64,000 nucleotides of DNA from Microbacterium salsuginis (GCF_012524205.1 NZ_JABACI010000005.1:481732-545731), one strand, 5' to 3'. Positions 25,806 to 35,140 are shown, counted from the first letter of the stretch. Made by a program: numbers and translations. The notes: generated by a model from the letters alone, not told the origin.

Positions 25806-26695
25806 GCGCCGCATCCTCCCTGGGCGTCGGCGCCCTCGCCCGACGACTGCTGGTCTCTTCACGCCCGGTGAGCTGGGTGAACACGGCGTATCCCTTCGCG
25901 GCCGCGTACCTGCTCACGGCACGCGAGATCGACGTGGCCCTCGTGGCCGGAACGCTGTTCTTCCTGGTGCCCTACAACCTCGCCATGTACGGCATCAACG
26001 ACGTGTTCGACTACGAATCCGACGTGCGCAACCCGCGCAAGGGCGGCGTCCACGGCGCGGTCCTCGAGCGCCGCCTTCATCGGCCGACCCTGTGGGCGGC
26101 CGGTCTGTCGTGCGCGCCGTTCGTGATCTACCTCGTCGCCATTGGGTCGCCGACGTCTTGGCTGGTGCTCGCGGCGAGCCTGTTCTTCCTGGTCTTCTAC
26201 AGTGCGCCCCCGCTGCGGCTGAAGGAGCGCCCGTTCGCGGACTCGGTGACCAGCAGCATCCACTTCTTCTCGCCGGCCGTCTACGGGCTCGTCCTCGCCG
26301 GCGCGGTATGGACGTGGCAGCTGGTGGCGATCATTCTCGCTTTCGCGTTGTGGGGCATCGCCTCGCACGCTTTCGGTGCGGTGCAGGACGTCGTGGCCGA
26401 TCGCGCGGCGGGCATCTCGTCCATAGCGACCTTCCGAGGCGCCGCGTGGACGGCCCGATTCGCCCTGGCCTGCTACACCCTGGCGGGCGTCATCATGCTC
26501 GGCACCGAGTGGCCCGGCCCGCTCGCCGCCTTCGTGACCCTCCCCTATCTCGTGACCGTGTGGCCATACCGCTCGATCGCGGACGAGAACGCTGCGGCAG
26601 CGACACGCGGCTGGCGCCGTTTCCTGTGGCTCAACCAGGTCGCTGGCTTCCTCATCACGCTGCTCCTCATCTGGTACGCCGTCCTCACCGACTGA
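25802..26695 (+). CDS. crtEb: Lycopene elongase (UbiA-type prenyltransferase)
   Basis: Adds C5 units to the ends of lycopene, leading to C50 carotenoids such as decaprenoxanthin or sarcinaxanthin. 297 aa, a multi-helix membrane protein. The prenyl-diphosphate-binding motif is NDVFDYESD (66-74); the second Asp-rich segment QDVVADRAAGISS lies near 198. PVSWVNTAYPFAAAYL at the N-terminus is typical of the lycopene elongase group. Last gene of the operon, followed by a strong terminator. Confidence 0.9.
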   Translation: MSAASSLGVGALARRLLVSSRPVSWVNTAYPFAAAYLLTAREIDVALVAGTLFFLVPYNLAMYGINDVFDYESDVRNPRKGGVHGAVLERRLHRPTLWAAGLSCAPFVIYLVAIGSPTSWLVLAASLFFLVFYSAPPLRLKERPFADSVTSSIHFFSPAVYGLVLAGAVWTWQLVAIILAFALWGIASHAFGAVQDVVADRAAGISSIATFRGAAWTARFALACYTLAGVIMLGTEWPGPLAAFVTLPYLVTVWPYRSIADENAAAATRGWRRFLWLNQVAGFLITLLLIWYAVLTD

Positions 26696-26735
26696 CCCGC
26701 CACGCGGTGACGCACAGTCTCCGGTGCTCCCCGAC

Positions 26736-26779
26736 ACGACACTGAGGGCCGGCCCGATTGGGCCGGCCCTCAGTGTCGT
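26736..26779. terminator. Bidirectional terminator between crtEb and the UPF0182 gene
   Basis: Perfect 20-bp stem (26736-26755 with 26760-26779) and a GATT loop, GC-rich at the tip. It lies between convergent genes, so it can end both transcripts. Confidence 0.88.
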
Positions 26780-26793
26780 TCGTGAAAGCGCTA

Positions 26794-29718
26794 CTACTGC
26801 GCGCCGAGCTCGATCAGTCGCTCCACGGCGGCTGTCAGACGGTCATCGGCCTCGGCGAAGGCCGTGAGGTCGCCCTCACGCAGCGCGGCATCCCTGTCGA
26901 GCATCGCCTGCTGCGCCTCCTGAAGCGCCGCCTGGTACTCGTCGGTCGGCTCGGCGGGCTCGGTCGGCTCCGTGGGCTGTGCAGGGTCGGTGGGACCCGG
27001 CGTCGGAGTCGGTCCCGGCGTCGGAGTGATCTCGCCGTCGCCGGCATCCGCCCCGGAGTCGCCGCCGAAGAGCACGTCCAGTGCCTCGTCCAGCGTGTTC
27101 TCGAAGGCGATGCGGTCACCGAAGGCCACGAGCACGCGCTGCAGCGTCGGGAGCTGCGTGCTGCCCGAAGACTGCACGAAGACCGGTTGCACGTACAGCA
27201 GGCCGCCGCCCACAGGCAGGGTCAAGAGGTTGCCGTTGAGCACGTCCGACTGGCCCTGCGACAGGATGTTGATCTCGGCCGAGACCGCAGGATCGGCGTT
27301 GAAGGTGTTCTGCACCTGGCCGGGACCCGGCACCGGGGTGTCGGCGGCGATCTCGAGCATGCGCAGTTTGCCGTAGTCGTCGCTCTTCTTCCCCGCCTCG
27401 CTTCCGGCGTTGGAGTCCACCGCGAGGTAGCCCATCATGACGTTGCGGCTCGCCCCGCCCTCGGACGACGGGATGAAGGTCGTGAACATCGAGTAGGTCG
27501 GCTGCTCCTGCCCCGGCATCTGCATCGTGAGGTAGTACGGCGGCTGGTAGGTGCCGGCATCCTGCGGGTCCTCCGGCGTCGCCCACGCGTTGTCGCGCTG
27601 GAAGAACGCGCGCGCGTCATCGACGTGGTAGACGCCGAGCAGTGCCCGCTGGATCTTGAAGAGGTCGGTCGGGTACCGGACGTGGCTCATGAGCTCGCCC
27701 GACATCTCGGTGATCGGCTCGATCGTGTTGGGGTACACCTTCTGCCACGTCTGCAGGATCGGGTCCTCGGGCTCCCACGCGTACAGCTTCACCGAGCCGT
27801 CATACGCGTCGACGGTCGCCTTGACCGAGTTGCGCACGTAGTTGATGTCGTCGAGCGCGAACCGCGGAGCGGGGTTGCTCGAGTCCGAGATCGCCTGCTG
27901 CAGGCTCACCGTCGAGGAGTACGGGTAGTTCGCGCTGAGCGTGTATCCGTCGACGATCCAGACGATGCGGCCGTCGACGACGCTCGGGTACGGGTCGCTG
28001 TCGAGCGTGAGGTACGGAGCCGCCTTCTGCACGCGCGAGAGCGGGTCGCGGTCGTAGAGGATCTGCGACTCCTCGTTGACGTAGTCCGAGAAGAGGATCT
28101 GCTCGGACTGGAACTTCAGCGCGTAGATCAGACGGTTGAAGACATTGCCGACCGAAGGACCGCCGTCGCCCTCGAACGTCGTGCGGGTCTCGTTCTCGGA
28201 TGTACCGTCACTTCCGGACGGATAGTCGAGCTCGACCGGCTCGGATCCTTCGGGTGCTCCGACGATCGAGTACGGCGGCGAGTTCTCGCCGAAGTACACG
28301 CGCGGCTCGAAGTCCTCCTGGGCCGACAGCACGCCGGTCGTGGGCAGGCCGCGCTCGATGAACTCGGGGAAGCCGTCGTCGGTGCGGGCGTTGCCCTTGG
28401 CCGCGACCAGTCCGTAGCCGTGTGTGTAGACGACCGTGGTGTTCTGCCAGTTCGAGGCGGCACCGAGGCGTTCGACGTCGAGCTCGCGGACGGAGACGAT
28501 CGTGTCCTGCGACTGTCCGTCGATCTCGTAGCGGTCCACGTCGAGAGTCTCGGGGAACTGGTAATACGCGCGGTACTGCTCCTGCTGGCGCACCGTCGGG
28601 CTGATGATCGCGGGGTCCATGATGCGGATCGACGCGGTCGTCTCGGCATCTTCACGCAGCTGGCCCGGCTCCACGTCGGTGACCGCCTCGAAGTCGCTCT
28701 TGTCGAGACCGTCGATGCCGTAGGCCTCTTTGGTCATCTCGATGTTGCGCTGGTAGTAGTCGCTCTCGAGGCGCAGCTGGTTGGGCTGCACCTGGAACGT
28801 GCGGACCACCCAGGGGTAGCCGACACCCAGCACGATCGCCGAGACCACGAGCAGCGCCGTCGCGATGAGGGGGTAGCGCCACCGGCCGATGACCGCGGTG
28901 ACGAAGAAGAGCACGGCGACGATCACGGCGGTGAACGCCAGGATCGTCTGCCCCTGGATGACGGCGTTGGCCTCGGTGTATCCGGGTCCGGTGATGCGCC
29001 CGGCGGCGCCCGGCTCGACGAGCGTGCGGTACCGGTCCAGCCACAGGCTCACGCCCTGCACCAGCAGGTAGAGGCCCGCGATCACCGCGAGCTGGATGCG
29101 CGCCGACTTCGAGATGCGCAGCTCGCGCTGCCCCACGCGCACCGAGCCGTACAGGTACGACACCAGCGCCGTGACCAGCAGGCACACCAGGAGGACGGCC
29201 GAGGTGAATCCGACGAGCGCGCCCCAGAACGGCAGCGCGAACATGTAGAACCCGGTGTCGAGGTGGAACTGCGGGTCGGTCGTCTCGGTGGCCACGCCGT
29301 TGAACCACAGCCACGTGGTCTCCCACTGCGCCGAGGCGGCGAAACCGGCGAAGAAGCCGAAGAAGACCGGGATTCCCCACATCGCCAGGCGGCGCAGCGG
29401 CTCGACGACCTCCTGATAGCGATCCAGCTGCGAGCTCAGGCGGGCATAGACCGGGCGCAGCCGGTAGGCGAGCTGGATCGCCAGCCACACCGGCACCGCC
29501 ATGCCGAGGAAGCCGATGACGAACATCAGGACGCGTGCGCCCCACTGGGTCAGCAGCACCGAGTCGAATCCGAGCTGGTCGTACCACAGCCAGTCGGCGT
29601 ACAGGCTGGCGAAGACGAAGAACGCCACCACGAGCGCGGCGATGATGGCGAGCGTGATGGCGATGACGCGGCGAGAGCGGGAGGGTGTGGCCGAGGTCGG
29701 CGCGGAGGTCGTGGTCAC
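26794..29718 (-). CDS. UPF0182 family large membrane protein
   Basis: 974 aa with seven hydrophobic helices in the first 310 residues (first at about 18-40, after a Ser/Thr-rich cytoplasmic tail), then a large extracytoplasmic domain with many Tyr/Asp-rich motifs (e.g. LESDYYQRNIEMTKEAYGID near 325). The last 90 residues have a Thr-Pro-Gly linker and a helical Glu/Ala tail. Conserved across Actinobacteria with unknown function. GTG at 29718 has TAGGAT 6 nt upstream, so it is probably leaderless. In M. tuberculosis the counterpart also stands next to the YlbL-type protease gene. Confidence 0.9.
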   Translation of the reverse strand: MTTTSAPTSATPSRSRRVIAITLAIIAALVVAFFVFASLYADWLWYDQLGFDSVLLTQWGARVLMFVIGFLGMAVPVWLAIQLAYRLRPVYARLSSQLDRYQEVVEPLRRLAMWGIPVFFGFFAGFAASAQWETTWLWFNGVATETTDPQFHLDTGFYMFALPFWGALVGFTSAVLLVCLLVTALVSYLYGSVRVGQRELRISKSARIQLAVIAGLYLLVQGVSLWLDRYRTLVEPGAAGRITGPGYTEANAVIQGQTILAFTAVIVAVLFFVTAVIGRWRYPLIATALLVVSAIVLGVGYPWVVRTFQVQPNQLRLESDYYQRNIEMTKEAYGIDGLDKSDFEAVTDVEPGQLREDAETTASIRIMDPAIISPTVRQQEQYRAYYQFPETLDVDRYEIDGQSQDTIVSVRELDVERLGAASNWQNTTVVYTHGYGLVAAKGNARTDDGFPEFIERGLPTTGVLSAQEDFEPRVYFGENSPPYSIVGAPEGSEPVELDYPSGSDGTSENETRTTFEGDGGPSVGNVFNRLIYALKFQSEQILFSDYVNEESQILYDRDPLSRVQKAAPYLTLDSDPYPSVVDGRIVWIVDGYTLSANYPYSSTVSLQQAISDSSNPAPRFALDDINYVRNSVKATVDAYDGSVKLYAWEPEDPILQTWQKVYPNTIEPITEMSGELMSHVRYPTDLFKIQRALLGVYHVDDARAFFQRDNAWATPEDPQDAGTYQPPYYLTMQMPGQEQPTYSMFTTFIPSSEGGASRNVMMGYLAVDSNAGSEAGKKSDDYGKLRMLEIAADTPVPGPGQVQNTFNADPAVSAEINILSQGQSDVLNGNLLTLPVGGGLLYVQPVFVQSSGSTQLPTLQRVLVAFGDRIAFENTLDEALDVLFGGDSGADAGDGEITPTPGPTPTPGPTDPAQPTEPTEPAEPTDEYQAALQEAQQAMLDRDAALREGDLTAFAEADDRLTAAVERLIELGAQ

Positions 29719-29724
29719 CGTCCC

Positions 29725-29730
29725 ATCCTA
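29725..29730 (-). promoter_or_regulatory. -10 box of the UPF0182 gene
   Basis: TAGGAT on the minus strand, 6 nt before the GTG start; no Shine-Dalgarno. It sits in the 85-nt gap after the protease gene. Confidence 0.5.
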
Positions 29731-29803
29731 GGCGGCTGGTTCTGGGCGGCCGCCGAGTCCGCGCTGGGCGAAATCCGCGAGAAGTCGATGAGTCCCGGGC
29801 GAC

Positions 29804-30928
29804 TCACCGCGCGGTGCACCGAGGCAGCCCCGCAAGGTCGCCGTCCTCGCGGACGGCGTCCAGCACGGCGAGGGCGTCGTCGAGGTCCTCGACGGCGAAC
29901 ACCTCGAGGTCTCCGGGGATGTGGCCGACCACCTCGTCGCAGTTCGCCTCGGGCGCGAGGAACACCTGCGCTCCGGCATCCAGTGCTCCCCACAGCTTCT
30001 GACGGATGCCGCCGATCGGGCCCACCTCGCCGCTCGCCGTGATCGTGCCCGTGCCCGCGACCCGTTCGCCGCCGTTGAGCTCTCCGGGCGTGAGCGTGTC
30101 CATGATCCCGAGCGCGAACATCATGCCGGCGCTCGGACCGCCCACGTTGTTCAGCTGGATCGTGACGTCTATCGGGAAGTCGTAATCGGTGGTGAGGGAC
30201 ACACCGATGCGCCACGCGGTCTCGCCTTCGAGCGTCGATTCCTCGGGCGCGACCTCGACGGTCTCCTCTTCACCGTCACGCTCGATGAGCAGCTCGACCG
30301 GTGCCCCGTCGCCGTCGTCGATGATCTCGCGGAGCTCGTCGACGTCGGTGAGACTCTCGCCGTCTGCGCCGAGGATGATGTCCCCCTCCTCGAGGATCCC
30401 CTCGGCGGGTGAGCCGTCGGTCAGCGAATGCACCGACAGACGGCCGTCGACGTCATATCCGAGCTCGACCAGCGCCGCCGCCGTCGCCTCCGCTTGCGAG
30501 TCGACCATCATCGCCGCGCTCTGTTCGTTGCGCTGCTCCGTGGTCTGCCCCTCGGGGAACACGGCGTCGATGGGCAGCACCGCCTTGCTCGGGTCGAACC
30601 ACGCCATCGCGAGCTCGAACCACGACGGCGTGCGCTCGCGATTGCCCTGCACCTGGACGGTGAGGAGGTCGAGCGCCCCCGCGGTCGGGAACGTCTCGGC
30701 TCCCTCGACGGAGATCAGCGGCACTTCTTCGCCATCGGCCGATTCGGCCGAGCCCAGCGTGTTGTACACCGGGCCGGGCTGCTGGATCACATACGAGGTC
30801 GGCAGGAACGTGATGATCAGGAGGACGACCATCGCGACGGCGAGCGCCCAGATGCCCGCGAGCGCGCGGCGCGACATCCGCGGCCGCGGCGCGGGCGCGA
30901 TCGTTGTGTTCTCGTCGAACAGGGCCAC
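29804..30928 (-). CDS. YlbL-type secreted protease (PDZ plus Lon-like catalytic domain)
   Basis: 374 aa. One membrane helix at about 22-42 anchors it, with the rest outside. The PDZ domain spans about 165-230 (SPAEGILEEGDIILGADG). The Lon-type Ser-Lys dyad is Ser266 (GGPSAGMMFAL) and Lys311 (GGIRQKLWGA). This family degrades membrane or secreted proteins; natural substrates in this lineage are unknown. Same direction as the UPF0182 gene, separated by 85 nt that hold the UPF0182 promoter. Confidence 0.88.
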   Translation of the reverse strand: MALFDENTTIAPAPRPRMSRRALAGIWALAVAMVVLLIITFLPTSYVIQQPGPVYNTLGSAESADGEEVPLISVEGAETFPTAGALDLLTVQVQGNRERTPSWFELAMAWFDPSKAVLPIDAVFPEGQTTEQRNEQSAAMMVDSQAEATAAALVELGYDVDGRLSVHSLTDGSPAEGILEEGDIILGADGESLTDVDELREIIDDGDGAPVELLIERDGEEETVEVAPEESTLEGETAWRIGVSLTTDYDFPIDVTIQLNNVGGPSAGMMFALGIMDTLTPGELNGGERVAGTGTITASGEVGPIGGIRQKLWGALDAGAQVFLAPEANCDEVVGHIPGDLEVFAVEDLDDALAVLDAVREDGDLAGLPRCTAR

Positions 30929-31075
30929 GCGGGACCTCTCTCTGTGCCTACTCGGGTGGGAGTGCCTGGTCGTTCGCGACCGGCGTAAGGCGTGAGCGGT
31001 CCCTGCCGGGTGGTGCGACGGATGCTGCGACTAGCGTAGAGCGCGAGGAACCCGACCGGCTGAAAGGCGGCTGAA

Positions 31076-32578
31076 GTGGCAGGCGACGACCCCAACTCCG
31101 GTGACGAGCAGAGCCCGGAAGAAGAGTTCCAGGACCTCATCCGGCAGCTGTTCGGCGGCGGCGCCGGCGACATCGATCCCGAACAGCTCTCGCGACTGTC
31201 GGGCATGAACATCGACCCCGCCATGATGCAGGCCGTCATGCAGCAGCTCCAGGGTGCGTTCTCGGGCGCGGGCGAGGGCGGGATCGCGTGGGACATGGCC
31301 AAGCGCCAGGCCCTGCACATCGCCAACCAGGACGGTCTGGGCGTGACGACCGGCCAGCGCACCGACCTCGACCAGGCCTTCGCCCTGGCGGCGCTGTGGC
31401 TGAGCGAGGCCACCACGATCTCCGAGCTCGCCAGCCCGCCTCAGTCGATCACACGCGGCGCATGGGTCGAAGCGACGCTGCCGGTGTGGCAGGAGCTGGC
31501 CGAACCGGTCGCGACGAGCATCGCCGACGCCCTCACGACCGCCCTCAGCGAGCAGGCGCCGGATGACATGCAGGGCCTCGTGCAAGGCGCCGGCCGGCTC
31601 ATGCGCACCGTCGGCGGCTCGCTCTTCGCGTCTCAGCTCGGCCAGGTGGTCGGCAGCCTCTCGAAAGAGGTCGTGAGCGGCGGTGATGTCGGCATCCCGC
31701 TGATGCCCGACGGCCAGGCGGCGATCCTCCCGCAGAACTTCGCCGACTTCGGCCGGGATCTCGAGGTGCCCGAGGATCAGCTCGCCCTGTATGCGGCCAC
31801 GAGGGAACTCGCCCACGCCCGGCTGTTCCGCCACGCCCGATGGCTGCGGCTGCACGTGATCTCGCAGGTGACTGATTTCGCCCGCGGCGTGCACGTCGAC
31901 ACCGGCGCCCTCGAAGAGCTCGCGTCGCGGTTCGACCCGTCCGAGCCCGAGGAGCTTCGACGGGCGCTCGAGAGCGGCGCACTGCTCCCTGAGCGGTCCG
32001 AGGCGCAGAAGGCCGCCCTCGCGCGGCTCGAGAACCTCCTGGCGACGATCGAGGGATGGGTCGAGGTCGTCACCGAAGACGCCACGTCGCGGCTGCCCTC
32101 CGCGCAGCGCATCGCCGAGGCGGTGCGACGCCGGCGCGCCGTCGGCGGGCCGGCCGAGCGAGCCCTCGGCACGCTGGTGGGTCTCGAACTGCGCCCGCGT
32201 CGCATGCGCGAGGCTGCGGCGATGTGGCGTGCGGTGACGGATGCCGTTGGCCCGGCAGCGCGCGACGCACTGTGGGACTACCCCGACCTGATGCCCGGAG
32301 CCTCCGACATCGACGATCCCGCGGCGCTGGTCGCGCGGCTCGAAGCGCGTGCACGGGGCGAGGAGCCGGCGCCGGACGAGATGGACGACGCGCTGGCGAA
32401 GCTTCTGGCGGGCGAGGATGCGCCCAACGCCGACGCGGTCGAGGACAGCGCCGGGGAAGGCTCCTCGGGCGACCGTGCGGACGACGCGACCACCCACGAG
32501 GCAGGCACGGACGAGGCAGCCAAGGACGACGACGGACCGCACGACGACGGACCGCCCGAGGATCACCGGCCGGTGTAG
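31076..32578 (+). CDS. DUF2342 family protein (annotated as zinc-dependent metalloprotease-like)
   Basis: 500 aa, mainly helical. Actinobacterial family related by fold to zincin proteases. The expected HExxH helix reads RELAHARLF (Arg243, Glu244, His247), so the classical motif is not present; activity is doubtful. The N-terminus is acidic and Gly-rich, and the C-terminal 70 residues are acidic and low in complexity. GTG at 31076 follows a GAAAGGCGG Shine-Dalgarno. It sits divergent from the ylbL-type gene, as in M. tuberculosis. Confidence 0.8.
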   Translation: MAGDDPNSGDEQSPEEEFQDLIRQLFGGGAGDIDPEQLSRLSGMNIDPAMMQAVMQQLQGAFSGAGEGGIAWDMAKRQALHIANQDGLGVTTGQRTDLDQAFALAALWLSEATTISELASPPQSITRGAWVEATLPVWQELAEPVATSIADALTTALSEQAPDDMQGLVQGAGRLMRTVGGSLFASQLGQVVGSLSKEVVSGGDVGIPLMPDGQAAILPQNFADFGRDLEVPEDQLALYAATRELAHARLFRHARWLRLHVISQVTDFARGVHVDTGALEELASRFDPSEPEELRRALESGALLPERSEAQKAALARLENLLATIEGWVEVVTEDATSRLPSAQRIAEAVRRRRAVGGPAERALGTLVGLELRPRRMREAAAMWRAVTDAVGPAARDALWDYPDLMPGASDIDDPAALVARLEARARGEEPAPDEMDDALAKLLAGEDAPNADAVEDSAGEGSSGDRADDATTHEAGTDEAAKDDDGPHDDGPPEDHRPV

Positions 32579-32673
32579 CCGCCCTTCCTCCACAGGCGGG
32601 AGGCCGCAGGCGGTTCCTGCTCCCGCCCTGTGGATACCGGTTCGCGGCGGATCGGGCCGGGCAGGATCGGAGC

Positions 32674-33540
32674 ATGCTGCGCATCGATCCTGCCCATCCC
32701 CCGGTCTGGCGCACGGCGAGCGTCCTGCAGTTCGGAGCCGACCCGGTCGCCCTGGTCGAGGATCCGCAGCCGTGGCAGCTGCGTGTGGTGCGCGAGCTCG
32801 AGAACGGCGTGCCCGACGGCGCGTTCGTGTCGTTCGCGCAAGCGCTGGGCGCCCCGGACGCAACGGCCGCCACACGATTCCTCTCGCGCATCCGTCCCGC
32901 ACTGCTCGCGCCGCGCACCGAGAACGGGACCGTCACCCTGCATGCTGCCGACGAGGTGTCCGAGACGCAGCGCGCGGCTGTCCATGCCGGCCTCGTGGCC
33001 GTCGGTCTCGAAGTGCGAGACGCCGAGCCGTTCGCGCCGCTCAGTGCCCCGCGGCCGGCAGCGGACGCCGTGGTTTTCGTCGTGCACCGCGTCGTCACGC
33101 CGCGGTCGGCAGCGGCGCTCATGGCCGACGACGTTCCTCACCTGCCGGTGGTGCTCACCGGGTCGGGGGCAGAGGTAGGCCCGTTCGTGCTCCCGGGGGT
33201 GTCGCCGTGCCTCTCGTGCGTGGCCGCTCACCGCCGCGAGCGCGACCCCCACTGGCCGGCCGTGGCGGCGCAGCTGATCGGCCGCGCGGTCGACCCCGAC
33301 GTCGCCGTCACATGGGAGGCCGGGGTCGTCGCAGGCAGGCTGCTCAGCGACGGGGCGCGACGCCGCGGGACATCCCGGAGCCGCTCGGTGACCCTGCGCG
33401 CCGGTTCCCTCCACCGGAGCGTGCGGCTCCATCGACCGCACGCAGAGTGCCGCTGCCGATCTCTCGCAGGAACCGGGACGGCTGACGCTCCCGTCCTCCT
33501 CGAGACCAGGTCAGCGACAGCGTTCGCCCGGCCCGCGTGA
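32674..33540 (+). CDS. ThiF/TOMM leader-peptide-binding-like protein, orphan
   Basis: 288 aa. The C-terminal half resembles the cyclodehydratase/leader-binding proteins of azole peptide clusters: GPFVLPGVSPCLSCVAAHRR with Cys179 and Cys182, then HAECRC with Cys259 and Cys261, a likely four-cysteine zinc site. No adenylation (GxGxxG) motif, YcaO gene or precursor-peptide gene is visible nearby, so it is probably a housekeeping relative. Its last 197 nt overlap the 3' end of the helicase gene on the other strand. ATG at 32674 is preceded by CAGGAT 6 nt upstream. Function unknown. Confidence 0.65.
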   Translation: MLRIDPAHPPVWRTASVLQFGADPVALVEDPQPWQLRVVRELENGVPDGAFVSFAQALGAPDATAATRFLSRIRPALLAPRTENGTVTLHAADEVSETQRAAVHAGLVAVGLEVRDAEPFAPLSAPRPAADAVVFVVHRVVTPRSAAALMADDVPHLPVVLTGSGAEVGPFVLPGVSPCLSCVAAHRRERDPHWPAVAAQLIGRAVDPDVAVTWEAGVVAGRLLSDGARRRGTSRSRSVTLRAGSLHRSVRLHRPHAECRCRSLAGTGTADAPVLLETRSATAFARPA

Positions 33541-35140
33541 TGCCGACATATGCCAGGCGGCGTTCCTCGTCGACCTGTTCGAAGGTCGTCGCATACGAGA
33601 TGGGCAGCAGTCCTTCGGCCACCCCCACGAGATGCACGTGGTCCCACTCCAGGCCCTTGGCCGCGTGCAGCGTCGCCAAAGTCACCGTTCGCAGTGCCGG
33701 CTCATCGTGGGTCTTCGCGCGTGCGGCGAGCTCGTCCGTGAATGCCCGCAGCGTGGTGCCCGCGGGCGCCTCCTGCGCAAGTCTCAGCAGCGCCGCCCTG
33801 GCCTCCCACGCATCGCGCAGCGCCCCGCCCGCCTGCGGCGGATCATCGGTGAGGCCGACGGAGCGGAGCACGTCGCGCACCGTCTCGATGAATCCGCCTT
33901 CGAGAGGCGCGACCGACGCACCCCGCAGTGCCATGATCCCCTGACGCACCTCGGGGAGGTCGAAGAACCGGCGCCCCCCGAGCACGCTCGCCGCGATCCC
34001 GACATCCGAGAGCGCCGCGATCAGCTCGGCGGACTGGGAGTGGGCGCGGTAGAGCACCGCGATGTGACGCGGATCGATGCCCTCGTTGATCTGCGCCGCG
34101 ATCCGCGCGGCCACCGCGCGGGCCTCGGCCCGGTCGTCGTCGTACGCCGTGACCGTCGGGAGCGGAGCCTCCGGCGCCTCCGTGTCCGTGGGGGCAGCGG
34201 TCGACGCAGCCGAGTCCGCCGCTGTCAGACGCAGCGCCCCGGGCCGCCCGCGCATGAGCTCGTTGGCCACGCCGAGGATCGCAGCATCCGACCGGTAATT
34301 GGTCTCGAGGCGCACCACGCGGGCGTCCTCGTACCGTTTGTCGAATTCGAGCAGGAACCGTGCCTCGGCGCCCGCGAACGAATAGATGGTCTGGCTGGCG
34401 TCGCCCACCACGCACAGGTCGCGACGGTCACCGAGCCACAGCTCGAGCAGCCGGTTCTGCAGGGGCGAGACATCCTGGAACTCGTCCACCGTGAAATGCC
34501 GGTATTGCTCGCGGACCGCTTTCGACACCTTCGGCTCGGCCTCCAGCATGCCGGCACAGGCGAGGAGGACGTCCTCGAAATCGAGCTGGCGGCGCTCGTC
34601 CTTGAGCTTCTCGTACGCGCGCTGCAATGCCACGACCCGGTCGGCGTTGAGTCGGCCGATCCCGTTCGGACGCGCGAGCGCGTACTCCTCGATGCTCAGC
34701 ATCGACACCTTGCGCCATTCGATCTCGCTCGCGACGTCGCGCAGTGTCGCGACATCCGGGCTGATCCCGATGCCGTCCGCAGCGTGGGCGAGAAGACGCA
34801 CCTTGTTGTCCACGATGCTGGGGGCGGTGTCGCCGGCGAGCGTCGGCCAGAAGAAGTTCAGCTGCGCCAGCGCGGCGGCGTGGAACGTGCGAGCGGCCAC
34901 CCCTTCGACACCGAGAGCGCGCAGCCGACCGCGCATCTCGCCCGCCGCCTTGGCGGTGAACGTGACGGCCATCACCCGGCCCGGCGAATAGGCGCCGGTG
35001 TCGACACCGTGGGCGATGCGGTGCGTGATGACACGGGTCTTGCCCGTTCCCGCACCGGCCAGCACCGCGACGGGACCGCGCAACGCGGTCACGGCCTCTC
35101 GCTGGTGCTCGTCGAGCCCATCGAGCACGCGCGCGCTCAT
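33344..35140 (-). CDS. uvrD2: UvrD-like superfamily 1 DNA helicase (UvrD2-type, no HRDC domain)
   Basis: 598 aa, 3'-5' DNA helicase for repair. Walker A is AGAGTGKTRV near residue 26, motif II VDEFQDVSPLQ near 217, motif III SQTIYSFAGA, motif V HAAKGLEWDHVHL and motif VI YVGITRAGRTL near the end. Mycobacterial UvrD2 continues with an HRDC domain; here only about 50 residues follow PSRFLREI, so that domain is absent. Start at 35140 overlaps the nudC stop by 4 nt. The 3' 197 nt are antisense-overlapped by the ThiF-like gene. Confidence 0.85.
   Translation of the reverse strand: MSARVLDGLDEHQREAVTALRGPVAVLAGAGTGKTRVITHRIAHGVDTGAYSPGRVMAVTFTAKAAGEMRGRLRALGVEGVAARTFHAAALAQLNFFWPTLAGDTAPSIVDNKVRLLAHAADGIGISPDVATLRDVASEIEWRKVSMLSIEEYALARPNGIGRLNADRVVALQRAYEKLKDERRQLDFEDVLLACAGMLEAEPKVSKAVREQYRHFTVDEFQDVSPLQNRLLELWLGDRRDLCVVGDASQTIYSFAGAEARFLLEFDKRYEDARVVRLETNYRSDAAILGVANELMRGRPGALRLTAADSAASTAAPTDTEAPEAPLPTVTAYDDDRAEARAVAARIAAQINEGIDPRHIAVLYRAHSQSAELIAALSDVGIAASVLGGRRFFDLPEVRQGIMALRGASVAPLEGGFIETVRDVLRSVGLTDDPPQAGGALRDAWEARAALLRLAQEAPAGTTLRAFTDELAARAKTHDEPALRTVTLATLHAAKGLEWDHVHLVGVAEGLLPISYATTFEQVDEERRLAYVGITRAGRTLSLTWSRGGRERQPSRFLREIGSGTLRAVDGAARSGGGNRRAGSPSGSGMSRGVAPRR

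Noticed and set aside
26758..30042. Open frame of more than 1000 codons opposite the UPF0182 gene
   Set aside because: It is an Arg/Val/Asp-rich shadow of the true gene, whose membrane helices, leaderless promoter and known family are clear. High GC keeps the opposite frame open.
32674..33540. Azole-peptide (TOMM) biosynthetic cluster
   Set aside because: Only the leader-binding-like protein is present; no YcaO, precursor or oxidase gene nearby.
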